From contig JAKCPI010012755.1 of assembly GCA_023213315.1 (NCBI GenBank), forward strand, positions 22,430 through 86,429: a DNA stretch of 64,000 bases, read 5' to 3'. The position numbers and the translations under genes are program-made. This stretch comes from Euborellia annulipes. Lineage: Eukaryota; Arthropoda; Insecta; Dermaptera; Anisolabididae. Positions within the stretch are counted from its first letter, which is position 1, and each line of letters begins with the position of its first letter. The notes below the pieces were generated by a model. It was not told where the DNA came from, did no database searches, and saw nothing but the letters and a program-made list of their open reading frames with translations. Shown one piece after another: positions 43,470-55,251 of this stretch.

Positions 43470-45279
43470 GTCTGGACAATAACCCTGGATAGAAAACTGG
43501 AACCGAAAACGCCTGGAAACCAACCAGAAATTCCGGCTTATTTTTGACAATATTTTCTTACACGTCATTTAAAAAATTTTTCTGCTTAGGTTCTGGCAAG
43601 TTTTTCTTGTTAAGATTCTGTTTACCAGAATCTGGCCATTATTTTCATCCAATATTTTTGTTTGGCTATCTTTCCTGCCCAGTATTTCTGCCAAGATTCT
43701 GTCCAACGACTTTTGGCCAGAAAAATATAATTTCTGCCCGTGATTTGGCTAGAGTGCCGCCATTTTTTGGCCAGAATCTGTTTTGGTGTTTCTCGGCAGA
43801 AAATATGGCCAGAATCCTAGCCAGACCCAGAAAACGAGCTACTATTTTCTACCAGGGAATGAATGATCATCAATTTGAACATTTGCGAACATGATTGATT
43901 CTTCAATTGCATTTGTCTTCTGAATTGAAAGCTATTCCATTTCACTCTATGCTCATAAATAATGTTTTTTTCGGTATTCGAAGTGTCAATACATTTATTT
44001 GAGATACCCTATATTATTGTTAACGTTATTTGTGAATAACCTCGGGCTAAATTCTAAAAAAAAAAATTAGGTGTTGGCTGTGTCTTCTACACAGCCGGTG
44101 GCTTTTTAACGTGACAACGTCTTTTACTTGAATTCAAAAAAAATTTTTCTCTTACCTAAGTTATATTGAAATATAAAGAGAGAAAGTATTTTTTTTTTTT
44201 TACTAGTACTTTGTTCCCATTAATAAACATGTTCAAACATTTTCATTGTAACAATATATGACAGGTGTGGCCAAACTTTTATCCATTAAGGGCGAATTAT
44301 GCTAAAAAAAATGAGGTTTTTTTCGAGAAAAAAACTAATTTTCGAGTTAATTACTCGGGATTTTTTTATTTATTCTATTAGAGGATTTGTTTCTGCACCA
44401 AATGACATTTCATTTAGTCTGATCTGATTAGCCGTTCGGAATCTACAGGGGTTTAAAATTTCAAATTAGAATTTACCGTAGCGCGGTAAAATAAAATGAT
44501 AGGAAAAAAATAAATGGTGAAATCTTTAGCTGAAAACTCATTCTTTCTAACCGTATATTCCTCATAAATATACCTCTTAAGACAGAGGAGTTATTCAAGC
44601 CGATAAACTTTTTCGTGCATGCCTCCCTAACCTGCCACTATAGACACATGATTTGTAAGACGTTGTCACGTCAAAAACTCCACCGACATAAATGATTATA
44701 TCTACAATCCCTAGTTTTTGATTACAGAGGATATGTTGGTTTTCGGGTGGCCACACCAGCTTATTTTAATTCGAATAGTTTTGATTTTATTTTTTTTTGT
44801 CTCCATTTATAGTTGGTCACGTAGATATATTATTTGATGAAATTAATTTCGAGCATGTGTGCGGATATCCTGATGCTCTCGTGAGATATGCAGCCAGCTG
44901 ATGAATGGTCGGTAGATACAGAAAGATAGACCAAGAGGGGGGGAGAGAGAGAGAGAGAATGAATGTGCCGTGTGCATTTATTCACCCCCACCCCTCTACA
45001 ACCCTCTTAGTTTACTGAACCCTCGTTACAATTCAACTCACCCCGTCAATTCCATAAAGCGTCGTCGTCTCTTTGCATTAGTTTTTTTTTTTTTTTTTTT
45101 TTTTTCTAGATTGCCATCAAAATATTTTATTATTGACGCAACCCAAATGGGCTATATTTTAACAGGTAATATAATTTTACCTTACGCCAAAAGTATTCAA
45201 TTCAGAGATAAAATATTTATTTTGAATAATATTGGAGGCTGGAGGGTCTGGTTGTGGGGGCTCGAGCCCGCCTGAGCGG
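43470..45279. other. Intron, decayed repeats only
   Basis: Repeated CCAG/TCTGGCCAG-like segments (43600-43850), a second transposase-like fragment (about 43880-44010) and a (GA)n stretch near 44945. No intact gene. Confidence 0.5.
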
Positions 45280-45287
45280 GACCCACG

Positions 45288-45544
45288 CAGTAGCGTAACT
45301 AGGTGGGGGCGAAGGGGGCGCTTGCCCCCTTCGCCCCAGGCGCTTCAAGCCTTTGGCGCCCCTCGAACCGACATAGGCGCCCTAGGGTATCTAAAATATA
45401 GCCCATGGACGTTGATTTTATCATATTCTTTTAATAGATTGTCCAAAAAATTGATAGATTTCTTTAAAATTTTATTACAACTTAAAAAATGGCGCCCTAG
45501 TTGAGCTTCGCCCCCTCCGCCCTCAAAGGCTAGTTACGCCGCTG
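45288..45544. mobile_element. hAT-like MITE with exact 8-bp TSD
   Basis: CAGTAGCGTAACTAG and CTAGTTACGCCGCTG are inverted ends, with GCGAAGGGGGCGCTTG/GCTTCGCCCCC subterminal parts. GACCCACG is at 45280-45287 and 45545-45552. Non-coding. Confidence 0.87.
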
Positions 45545-46824
45545 GACCCACGCCTTATTGATGTATTTAACACCCAATTTATGATGTTAAATTATAACGA
45601 CTGTTTTTAGAGAATAGACCTGATTAGAGGATAAGTTTTATATTGTCCCTGGGCTGTTGAACAGAGGTTTAAGTCTCGCTTCTTATGCTAAGGGTTCACT
45701 TCAATTTCCAAGCAATGAAAACTTTTCTAAATTATATTAACTACCAATTAATTAAGAAAAAAAGAGATGACGTTTAAATGGCCTCTGAGGAAGACGATGA
45801 TTGTCAGGGTGGGGGGTGGAGTTGCTGGATTTCCCTGCCGGCTATGTTTTTTTTTGTTTTATGATTATCTAAATGTTATTTAAGTTTGTTATAAAAAAAA
45901 ATTCTCCCCTTCTCCTTACAGGGCTTAAATATGTAAATTTCATCATTCTATTTTTTCAGCTGATTTGATTTAAATCAAACTTTGTTAAATGAAATACATA
46001 TTTATTTTAATTTAAATGCAAACTAAATTCATCCAAGGGATAAATCTCCCCCTTCTCGTGTGTGAGGGGGGGGGGGGATATGAACGGGATCTCCTGTTTT
46101 CAACATCATTCTATCTATAAAATGGTAAAACGATTTTAGATTTTGAAATTAATTAAAAGAAATTATTTAAAAGCCAGGAGTTCAACGTGCAATGAATGCG
46201 AAAGGTTTTTGAATAATTTATTATATTGTCCCAATCAATAAATAAATATAGAACTCTAAAATGAAATGAGTAAAAATTAGAGCAAATAAAATATATACTG
46301 AAATGCAAATAAACTTTTTCTTTATTTCCATGATCCGAGGATTATGTTTAAAATACAAACTGTGTATAAGGACAATACTAACAACTTTTATTTAAAAAAA
46401 TCTGATGTGACTGGCACACAGCAGATTTTTTTTTGTCGACATGTATTTAGTTTCTGACAGTACGGTACATTTGATTTTCAAGATGTAAAATTTATATGTG
46501 AAAATATTTATATTTTGTTACCATGGCAACCATTTCTCCTATCTTTTCTATGGAGTACAAGAGTAAAGGGGTCTTCTGAAGATTTCAATCACAAAATAAG
46601 AATATACATTTTAAAGAGAATCTAAAAAAATAATTGATTTTTGAATTTAAAAAAAAAAATCGGAGCGAATTTTGCGAAAATCGAAAAAACTGAAAAAGTG
46701 CATCAGTAAAGTACTAGTACTCTTTGGCCGATTTTGATTAAAAGCTTCGTGTCACGTCCCAGGGAGGTGCCTAACTTAAATATAAAATTTCAACTTCCTA
46801 GCTCTTTTCGTTCTTGAGATATTT

Positions 46825-46895
46825 TGTTCACAGACACACACACACCACACACACACACACCCCCCCCCCCCCCCACACACACACACACACACACA
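46825..46895. repeat. CA/C compound microsatellite
   Basis: (CA)n, a run of about 16 C, then (CA)n, at the site where family X normally holds its TG/CA microsatellite. Confidence 0.85.
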
Positions 46896-47009
46896 GACAG
46901 ACCATGTCGCGAAAACTACTTTTTTGGATTCAGAGGACCTCAAAACGTGAAGATCCATCAAAATCTCGACATCGAATTTTTGACATGAATCCAATACTTT
47001 CTCTCTATA

Positions 47010-48577
47010 CCGGGTGGGCCAATAGTGCGTGGACGGAAGATTGTGGGCTTATTAACGGACATTTTTAAAATTTGTTGATCGCACATAATGTGGGGCCTTT
47101 AGGGCTACAAATTAAAAATATTTTTGTTCCAATTGCACCTCATATACAGGGTGGTCCATATCAAAGTTATGTTTTTTTAAATGGAACGCCCTGTATATTA
47201 TTGCATATTTGGATTCTACGGCCAATTTTAGTATGAGTTTATGTCATGCAATGTATTCCAAACCAAACCGTTTAGCCGCAAATCGAGCTTTAGTGAAAAA
47301 ACTGCTGTCTGGAAAAAATTGAATATCTCGCGAACCATAAATCTTAGGGGACTGTTCTTTTGTGAGGTTACTATCCATGAAATGTACTAATGTAGGCCAG
47401 ATGGGGAACCCGGAATTATTCTTATGTTGGGAGAAATGGCCATGCCAATTTGCAAAATTTCAATCATGGATAACTTCATTTTTTCAAATGGAACATGCTA
47501 CTTTTTTTTATGCCATGGGACGTGAAATTTAATTATCTTTCAGCTGATATAAGGTTGTCTATATCTATCTTTGGTAGTTTTCCTTTTATTCCAAAATATC
47601 TGATAACGAAAAAAAACATTTTTTATTATAGACAAAATAATTGAAAAAAAAATCCAAACGCAAAACAAATTTGTAATAAATGGACAAATTATGCTAAATA
47701 TTCGAAAATGTCTTTAAATTTCCCTTAAAATCATTTATTAGAACTTCTCAAAGAAGTCCCGCTTGCTCAAATACGGGTTATGATTTGTCAACAAGATGGC
47801 GCACCTCCTAACCTGAACATAACCCTAATTTCTTTTTCGAGAAGTTCAAATAAATGATTTTAAGGGAAATTTAAAGACATTTTCGAATATTTAGCATAAT
47901 TTGTCCATTTATTACAAATTTGTTTTTGCGTTTGGGTTTTTTTTCAATTATTTTGTCTATAATAAAAAATGTTTTTTTTCGTTATCAGATATTTTGGAAT
48001 AAAAGGAAAACTACCAAAGATAGATATAGACAACCTTATATCAGCTGAAAGATAATTAAATTTCACGTCCCATGGCATAAAAAAAGTAGCATGTTCCATT
48101 TGAAAAAATGAAGTTATCCATGATTGAAATTTTCCAAATTGGCATGGCCATTTCTCCCAACATAAGAATAATTCCGGGTTCCCCATCTAGCCTACATTAG
48201 TACATTTCATGGATAGTAACCTCACAAAAGAACAGTCCCCTAAGATTTATGGTTCGCGAGATATTCAATTTTTTCCAGACAGCAGTTTTTTCACTAAAGC
48301 TCGATTTGCGGCTAAACGGTTTGGTTTGGAATACATTGCATGACATAAACTCATACTAAAATTGGCCGTAGAATTCAAATATGCAATAATATACAGGGTG
48401 TTCCATTTAAAAAAACATAACTTTGATATGGACCACCCTGTATATGAGGTGCAATTGGAACAAAAATATTTTTAATTTGTAGCCCTAAAGGCCCCACATT
48501 ATGTGCGATCAACAAATTTTAAAAATGTCCGTTAATAAGCCCACAATCTTCCGTCCACGCACTATTGGCCCACCCGG
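47010..48577. mobile_element. 1.57-kb near-perfect palindrome (foldback transposon)
   Basis: The left arm 47010-47749 and right arm 47839-48577 are inverted copies of about 740 bp with an 89-bp spacer. Ends CCGGGTGGGCCAATAGTG and inverse are flanked by TA. Sub-terminal TACAGGGTGGTCC/GGACCACCCTGTA repeats are present. The spacer encodes a transposase fragment. Confidence 0.88.
47750..47838 (+). pseudogene. Transposase fragment in palindrome loop
   Basis: One frame reads VMICQQDGAPPNLN. QQDGAPPH is the conserved block around the second catalytic Asp of Tc1/mariner-type transposases (Asp codon at 47795-47797). About 30 residues only. Confidence 0.65.
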
Positions 48578-48729
48578 TATATATTTACATTTATATAGAG
48601 GTAAGAGAAAGTAAAAAAGTGTGAGTGTTAAAAAAAATAAAGAATTTCTTAGAGACATTGGAATAGATCTAGATTCAATAATGCCTCAAGTTAAGTGATT
48701 GTTTCACCCAGAGTTTCATTTTTCTCTAT

Positions 48730-48770
48730 ACTATACTATTAACATATATAAAGGTAAGAGAAAGTAAAAA
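48730..48770 (-). repeat. Family X left-end hairpin fragment
   Basis: ACTATTAACATATATAAAGG followed by TAAGAGAAAGTAAAAACC. Confidence 0.55.
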
Positions 48771-49412
48771 CCAAATTGCCATTAATTTGACACACTAACG
48801 AGTTGATGATTAAATAGAAAAACAGCAGAAAACAATTTAATGACGTTGTTTGATTACGATCCAAAATATATATTTGTAAGATTATTTAAACAGAATGGGT
48901 TTTAATTACTAACGCAATGAACTTTAGGTAAATCAGAAATAGAGATCATTTCATTCATATTGAACCTCGGCAGAAATCCATAAATCCGGGGTTATTGGGG
49001 CACAACAGGGGGACTCAAAAATAGGCTACCCCACGTCTAGATAGAATGAACTTAAATGCAAACTAAATTTAAAATCGGGAAAAAAAAAACAAATTCATTT
49101 ATCATTTAAATTTAAAAAAATAAAAGAAGGTAGTTAGTTAAAAATAATTAGAAGGTTAAATAAAATTTAGTACTTGTTTACAATTTGAAATATTTTTGCT
49201 TTTATTTTCAAACTGGTGTGACAGGCACAACTTGCAATGACCCTAATATTCAATCTATCTTATTATTTTATTTTATACTCTTTTGGCTTTATAAATAACT
49301 TATTATTATTTATAATTCGTTAGTTACCCGGGAACTTTTATTGCATTGTTCGACTCTTGCTCTCTAAACCTGAACGATTATCTGTAACAGGTTAAAATTT
49401 TTTCTTTCCATA

Positions 49413-50022
49413 TTTTACTTTCTCTTACCTCTATATATGTTAATATATGGAGAGATAAAGTATTAGATTCATGTCAGAAATTTGATGTTGAGATTTTGAT
49501 GGTTTTCGCAACATGGTCTGTGTGTCTGTCTGTCTGTGAAAAAAATATCTCAATAACGGAAAGAGTTAGGAGGTTGAAATTTTATATTTAAGTTAGGCAC
49601 CCCCATGGGACGTAACACGAAGCTTTTGAATCAAAATCGACCAAAGAGTACTAGTACTTTACTGATGCACTTTTTCAGGTTTTTTCGATTTTCTCAAAAT
49701 TCGCTCCAACAATTTTTTTTTAAATTCAAAAATCAATTAATTTTTAGATTCTCTTTAAAATGTATATTCTCATTTTGTCATTGTAATCTTCTGAAGACCA
49801 CTTTACTCTTGTACTCCAAAGAAAAGATAGGAGAAATGGTTGCTATAGTAACAAAATATAAATATTTTCACATATAAATTTTACATCTCTAGAATGTACC
49901 GTCGTACTGTCGGAAACTAAATATATGTCGACACAAAAAATCTGGGGTGACTAGCACAGATCACATCTTTTCATTACCGAAGGTAATAGAAAGTTCTATG
50001 CTGTGCGTCCAGTCACACCAGA
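49413..50022 (+). mobile_element. Family X copy, uninterrupted
   Basis: Both terminal hairpins are present with only about 610 bp between the outer limits. The internal microsatellite is short (TGTCTGTCTGTCTG). The X-box is mutated to GTTGCTATAGTAAC. Confidence 0.8.
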
Positions 50023-50039
50023 TTTTTTTTTTTCAATTA

Positions 50040-50335
50040 ATGCCTTGGATTATTTGACCAATAGCATAGTAGCATTGATGTCACGTGACACTATTGTTTC
50101 GTTTGTTCCCCACTAGTTGCTGGCGTCGCCACCTTCAGTATGATCTCCACGGTCAGTGAAGAAGCTTCCAAAAGAAATCCTCTCCGCTCCCGCCTGATTA
50201 ACAAGCACCCGAGGATGCAATCTCGACAACTAATCCACGATGTCTTTTCTCCACGATTATTTCCATTTTAAAAACGCCGACCTCCAACCTTCTCTTCACT
50301 TTCCTAGGTATTTATTTTCCTTTTTAATCCTTTTC
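50040..50335. promoter_or_regulatory. Non-repetitive island with CCAAT and GTCACGTGAC box
   Basis: A CCAAT box (50058-50062) is followed 17 bp later by the perfect 12-bp palindrome TGTCACGTGACA (50079-50090), which contains the bHLH-ZIP (TFEB/MITF, USF) core. Balanced-composition DNA follows to about 50335. An open frame of 43 codons (50140-50271, plus strand) is present; I do not recognise it. A cryptic or alternative promoter is possible in either direction. Confidence 0.4.
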
Positions 50336-50924
50336 ATTTTTATTACATAATCGTAAAAAGACGGACTCGTATGAATTAAATATAGAATGAAAATTATTTA
50401 ATTATTAATTATTTAGAATATGCTTTTTCGTTTTACAAGTCTTCTCATCAAATTAAAAAGATAATTTGACATGAGTGTGAGTAAATAGATAATTTTTTTT
50501 CATCAAAATTGATGGAGATGATTCTAGAATCCTCTGCATATGAGAGTGTGGGGATAAGAGTAACTATGGTATTTTCGTTCTCTTTGTCTGTGCAAAAGTA
50601 GCGTTCTACTTTATCTCTTTCCCGGCCATTCATGTGTTGTTGGTTGAGTGTCGTTCGATTTGTTCATCTTCAGAGATTTATATTTGTTTTCTATTATTAG
50701 ATTTATTTTTATTCGTTTTTACAAGTCTATTTAATTTTTTATTTTAAACAATATTAGGAGAGATTTTTTAATTTATTATTCTTATTTTATTTTTAATGCC
50801 TAATTACATCTAAAAAAATTTCTATATTTTCTCCTAAATTTTTATGGATTCAAATAGGCTTGAATTATATAAATTAAAAACCTATATTTATGATCCCATA
50901 AGTATATTATAAAATCTGGTGTGT

Positions 50925-51462
50925 TTTTTTTTTTTTTTAACTAAAAAACATCCACACTTTTTCTCATTCACACTCACATGCACACACACATTCACTCAGT
51001 CTTTTCGGCAACTCAGGCCATTTAAGACTTTGACGCAAGGGCGGATCCAGAGGTGTTTCTCAGGGGGGAGGGAATCTGGTGTGACTGGTCACACAGCCCT
51101 CTTTTCTTAATTTCGGTAATTTAAAGGGGCATTCTGTACTTGTTTGCCAGAATATAAATACAAATCAAATTTTTAAGTATTAATATTTAAAAATTGAATA
51201 AATTTTTTGCGAAAAAAAGTTGTTTTTTTTCAAATCTCGGGGGGGGGGGTAATTACCCTTTTACCCCCCCCCCCTGTATCCGCCCTTGCTTTGACGATAA
51301 CCGTTGTAATGAATATATCTATTGGGGGTCCAGGCATTTCTATTTAAGCCATTTGGTATTCAAAATGCCTTAAATAAAATCATCGGACTGCCTGGGGTCC
51401 GAACCCGTCGCGGTTCGGTATAGAAGGTAGGCACGCTACCAACTTCTCCAAGCCCCGAGGGC
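50925..51462 (-). mobile_element. SINE1 copy split by a hAT-like MITE
   Basis: T-rich left end, CGGCAACTCAGGCC, then interruption at 51036-51288. It resumes with ACGATAACCGTTG, the inverted core and the tRNA-like head ending at GCCCCGAGGGCG. Confidence 0.8.
51036..51288. mobile_element. hAT-like MITE in SINE1, exact 8-bp TSD
   Basis: CAAGGGCGGATCCAGAGG and TGTATCCGCCCTTG ends; CTTTGACG at 51028-51035 and 51289-51296. Interior as in 2964-3233. Confidence 0.87.
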
Positions 51463-52823
51463 GTGTTTTCCACTTGTGATTATTTCATTTTTTTTTTAAT
51501 TTTTTTTTTAATAGAAACTTTCATGGTTCAAACCTAGAAAATTTCCAATAAAGATTTTCATTTTCTTTTATAAAAACAATGAAATAATCACAATTAGAAA
51601 ACGCATGGGTGGGACTTAATATTGACCCTCACTGTACCTTACTATCGGAAACTAAATATCGCCTGCTGAGAGTCCTAGCGGCCAAAGTTCGAAAATTCAA
51701 TTTTTGAGTTAAGCCTAGCAATCGTAGGTTAAAACGTTTTTTCTTTTTTTGAGATCCCAAGTGGCGAAAAGATATTTCCATTCTTTGCTATGGTTCTTGC
51801 CTATTCATTTGTTGCCTGCACAGCCCCCCTGTTGGTAAATTTGCCCCCCCCCCCCCCCCGCTGAGAATAAACTAGCGCCGTCACTGTTCTAGAGCCAATT
51901 TTCTTAGCAAAATATATTGCCGAAGGACCTTTTAGTCTTTCCTCAAATGTATCTACAGGGGTGTGTAATGTAATTTTTACATTACCGATCCATTGGACAA
52001 TATTAGGGGGGTCGATCTCACACCATCGCTTCGTTAAAAAATATTTAAATTTGTAAACTCATTTAAGGGGCGATGATCCCTCCCAGTAAATCCGCGAACA
52101 AAAAAAGGAATACGCATCAAAGAGTAACTAACATTTAGGCAAGTTTTTAAAAATAAACTTTGACTTCCTGATCTATAAAAAAAATAAATTCTAATTAGCA
52201 AAAACTCAAACATGTTTCTTTAATTTAAGGTCTGTTTCTTGATTTTATTCATAGAAAAATTGTCATAATCCATTTGAATGGAACAACAACAGCCGCCGTG
52301 TTCGTCTGAATTGAAAATAAACCAAGGAAGCGAAGCATAGATGAGCAAACATTTAAATTTTGGCAGCCAGAGCTGGCTGCCTGTGTCTAAAATAATCCTC
52401 ACCAATTTAATTTCATTTTAGGGTCATTTTGTCTGGAATTCACTTCTTAATGAACATATTAATTAGCAATATCCTAAGGGTAATGAAATTGTGTCAGATT
52501 TTCAACGAAGATTGATGAGTCAGGAGGGGAATTTTCAAAAAGTCAAAATATCTAGCATCTTTCTCTTTATTAGCATCCATCACAACATAACATTGTAAAT
52601 GTTGTATAAATATCTGCAGAAGGATTGCTTTTAGATTTTCTTGGCAAATAACCACCGGGAAGGGAGCTATATTTAAAAGAAAATAAAAAAAATTGATGTT
52701 TTTTAAGATATTAAATTTCTTACATCTTCTCACTTTATAAATTTAAATAAATTGCTTCATTTTAATTTCATCCCCCTATAGGTGAAAATTTAAGTTAAAA
52801 TTGCAAAGAGTAGTGTGGCTTCT

Positions 52824-52935
52824 GACGATGACAAGGAATTGTCGAAATACGTTAATTTTTAATTAATAAAACCTTTGAAACAAATAACCTAGTGTTTAAT
52901 TTGTATATTTAATTTTAATTTTAATTAATTTAATC
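52824..52935 (+). repeat. Half copy of hammerhead-type element
   Basis: CTGACGATGACAAGGAATTG, TCGAAATACGT, then AATAAAACCTTTGAAACAAA as in the right arm at 37866-37970. The core is CUGACGA (variable position 7 = C), helix II GACA/UGUC, GAA, AUACGU. Single arm only. Confidence 0.65.
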
Positions 52936-53026
52936 TTTCTAGCTCAATTCCTTCATGCTTTAAAGACAGACATCGAATTTTTGACATGAATCCAATACTT
53001 TCTCTCTCTATATATTAACATATATA

Positions 53027-53448
53027 ATAAAACAAGACTTCTTGTCGGCCCAAATTATTTAATTTTCCTCTGTCGACGTTTCGGGGACTAAACGTCACCC
53101 ATCTTCAGGACCTAAATTACAAGCAATACATATAATGTATTATTTTTTTTCTATATAATACACATCAATCACACTCAACAGAGAAAAAGCCATAGAGCTA
53201 GGAATTTTTTAACACCTTTTTAAGTAAATTTATAATGCCTTTCTGTCTGTTGAGTGTGTATTATATAGAAAAAAAAATAAAAATAATTCTGGTTATATGT
53301 ATTGCTTGTAATATAGGTCCTGAAGATGGGTGACGTTTAGTCTCCAAAACGTCGACAGAGGAAAATTAAATATTAATTCGGGCCGAAAAGAAGTTTTGTT
53401 TTATTTCGTCTTCAATCTGTATTACGGCCTTCCTCCACATTGTCTTTG
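53027..53448. mobile_element. Inverted-repeat element, 10-bp TSD, two hammerhead-like motifs
   Basis: The arms run from ACTTCTTGTCGGCCC to ACAGAGAAAAAG and inverse. AACATATATA is at 53017-53026 and 53449-53458. The minus motif 53075-53108 is intact (CUGAAGA, U, GGG/CCC-based helix II, GAA, ACGU, C). The plus motif near 53322-53355 has AAAACGUC, losing the essential G12. Confidence 0.75.
53075..53108 (-). ncRNA. Hammerhead-like motif
   Basis: Minus strand CUGAAGA, U, GGG-U-GAC pairing GUC-CCC with one bulged U, GAA, ACGU, C. Confidence 0.6.
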
Positions 53449-54094
53449 AACATATATATAGGTAAGAGAAAGTAAAAACCCCATTGAATTATTATAGTCT
53501 AGTTTTTTTTTTTAAAGTACGTTTAGACGTCGCTCCTACGGACCTCCCTTAACCTTCGAATGTGAAATTGTTTATATTTGATTTGACTTTTTAGAAATTA
53601 TCATTTGTATTTTTTTTTTTTTTTTTTGTTTTTTCAACTCGACTTTCCGATAGATAGAAAGAATTTATTTTTGTTCTGATAAGAAACGTAGCTATTATTC
53701 TTCGCGACACCTAAAATATATTGCATTCTCCAAACGAATGAAACATCTAGAAACGCAGGTGAAAAAATAAAGCTATAATATATTATACAATATTTTATCA
53801 AAAAATTATTTATAAACATGTATACGGATCTTTAGAAATCAATAATAATATTTATTAAGCATAAGTCATTCTAAAGAAAACTTTATTTTTTATATTGAAA
53901 ATTGTCGACAAATGTATGAGATATTGTAAACAAAGAGAGATAAATTAATATTTCTATCAAAGTTTTCCTCTGAGGGCGAGTTCTTTTTTATGAACCCATT
54001 TGTATGTATTTCAAAGGGTGGGAACATACAGAGGAAAAATTTAACGAAAATATAGTCGTTAATATAAATTTATGGTTGAAACTTTAAGATCCCA

Positions 54095-54285
54095 CTATGT
54101 GGGCGGTCATGAGTGGACCAAATGCCCGCAGGCCTCCGGGAATCGAACCTGGGATCTCCAGCCTATCTGAGTTGAGGCTCCGATGGCTTGGTGCAAGTGA
54201 AAAGCACACTGATGCCCCAGATTGGCTGGAGATCTCGAGTTCGATTCCTGGGGTCTAAAGGATTTTTGGTCCATCATTAATATAA
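54095..54285. repeat. Pair of tRNA-like SINE heads in inverted orientation
   Basis: Minus strand CCCAGGTTCGATTCCCGG (B-box) near 54132-54150; plus strand CGAGTTCGATTCCTGGGG near 54236-54255. GGAGATCTCCAGCC-type sequences flank both. Resembles a folded tRNA-derived SINE. Confidence 0.5.
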
Positions 54286-55060
54286 ATCTCACTTTTAGTT
54301 AAATTGTTAACTTTTATATTATAAAAACCCGGCTACATTTTTATTGGAATCGTACAATTTAATTGAACATGGGCGAACGTTTTGATCCTAGGTTTGACCA
54401 ACTTCGGCTTCTTAACTTAATCCATTTTTTGAAAAATTTAGGAATTGTAGTTTTATGTTGCTAATCTGTTCCCATTATTTCTTTCTTTAATGTGCGCGTC
54501 TCGAAAAACCGTTAGAAGACGATTCAGTACCGAGTTTCTCTAGGCGGCAAGAGATGGCGTTAGTTATTCCCATAGGCATACAAGGGATTTATTTCATTTC
54601 ATTTTGAAGATTTCCAGCTAATTAATTAAGGGTAGAAAATTAATTATTTTTTAACACAATAATTACTAATTTAATTATCTATAAGATATAGAGCGATTTT
54701 TTTAAAAATATCTTTTATTTAATGCGATTAATCTAAAAAAAAAATTTATTTTTTCGAAAATCAAAAAAAGGACTTCCATAAGTTGTAGATATTTTAAATA
54801 GCTTTAATTCAAAAAAAAATTTGAGGTCGATAGCTTCAAAATTGTGGCCGCTGGAATCTCCCAAAATTAGCACCCCGAGACGTACACCTTAAAATTCTAT
54901 TAAACATCTCCTTTGATTTTCAAAAGTTGAATTAAAATTTGTTTGAATTCGGATCAATAATTGAAATTTCTAACAAGGGCGTCTAGGAAATATCAATTTC
55001 AAGCGTGTATATAGACCTACATAAAATAAAATAGATGTTGAAATTTTAATGCAAACTTAC

Positions 55061-55187
55061 CAGGTTGTACATTCCCTCGGGGCTTAGCTCCGAGGATTGC
55101 GAGGTTAACGTTAGCTTTTCTGCCGTCGATTATAGGGTTGGGGTCTTTGCAGGCTCTTTCTGCTGCCGGTCGGTCTCCCATGATCAC
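55061..55187 (-). CDS. Rbm24/Rbm38: RBM24/38-like exon: C-terminal half of the RRM
   Basis: This 127-nt exon follows an AG acceptor (complement of 55188-55189) and ends CTG before the donor GTAAGT (complement of 55055-55060). It encodes 42 residues beginning [18 protein letters not shown] and continuing [19 protein letters not shown]. That matches the alpha2-beta4 end of the RBM24/RBM38 RRM almost residue for residue (family: [18 protein letters not shown]). It ends in phase 1, so a split glycine codon is completed in the 33550-33604 exon, as in the family's QPGF stretch. RNP-1 and RNP-2 lie in upstream exon(s) outside the window. This is the most conserved coding sequence here and stands out from flanking AT-rich repeats by its balanced codons. 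Confidence 0.96.
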
Positions 55188-55251
55188 CTACAAACATAAT
55201 GACAGACGTATATTAGAAAACGCCAACGTGATGAAACAAACATTTTATATT

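Larger units (their letters stand above)
46396..48614 (-). mobile_element. Family X copy interrupted by a giant palindrome
   Basis: Right-end sequence at 46396, GTTACCATGGCAAC (46517-46530), AAAGTACTAGTACTCT and GAGGACCTCAAAACG, then insertion at 47010-48577. The left-end hairpin closes at GAGGTAAGAGAAAGTAAAA (48599-48616). Confidence 0.75.
52955..53485 (-). mobile_element. Family X left-end fragment split by hammerhead-type element
   Basis: CATCGAATTTTTGACATGAA up to TTAACATATATA, then resumption at 53459 with AGGTAAGAGAAAGTAAAAAC. Confidence 0.65.

Noticed and set aside
50140..50271. 43-codon small protein gene
   Set aside because: Unrecognised, short and with no supporting splice or family evidence; mentioned only within the island entry.
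54095..54285. Functional tRNA genes
   Set aside because: B-box matches are good but cloverleaf stems are incomplete; the inverted pair fits a SINE.
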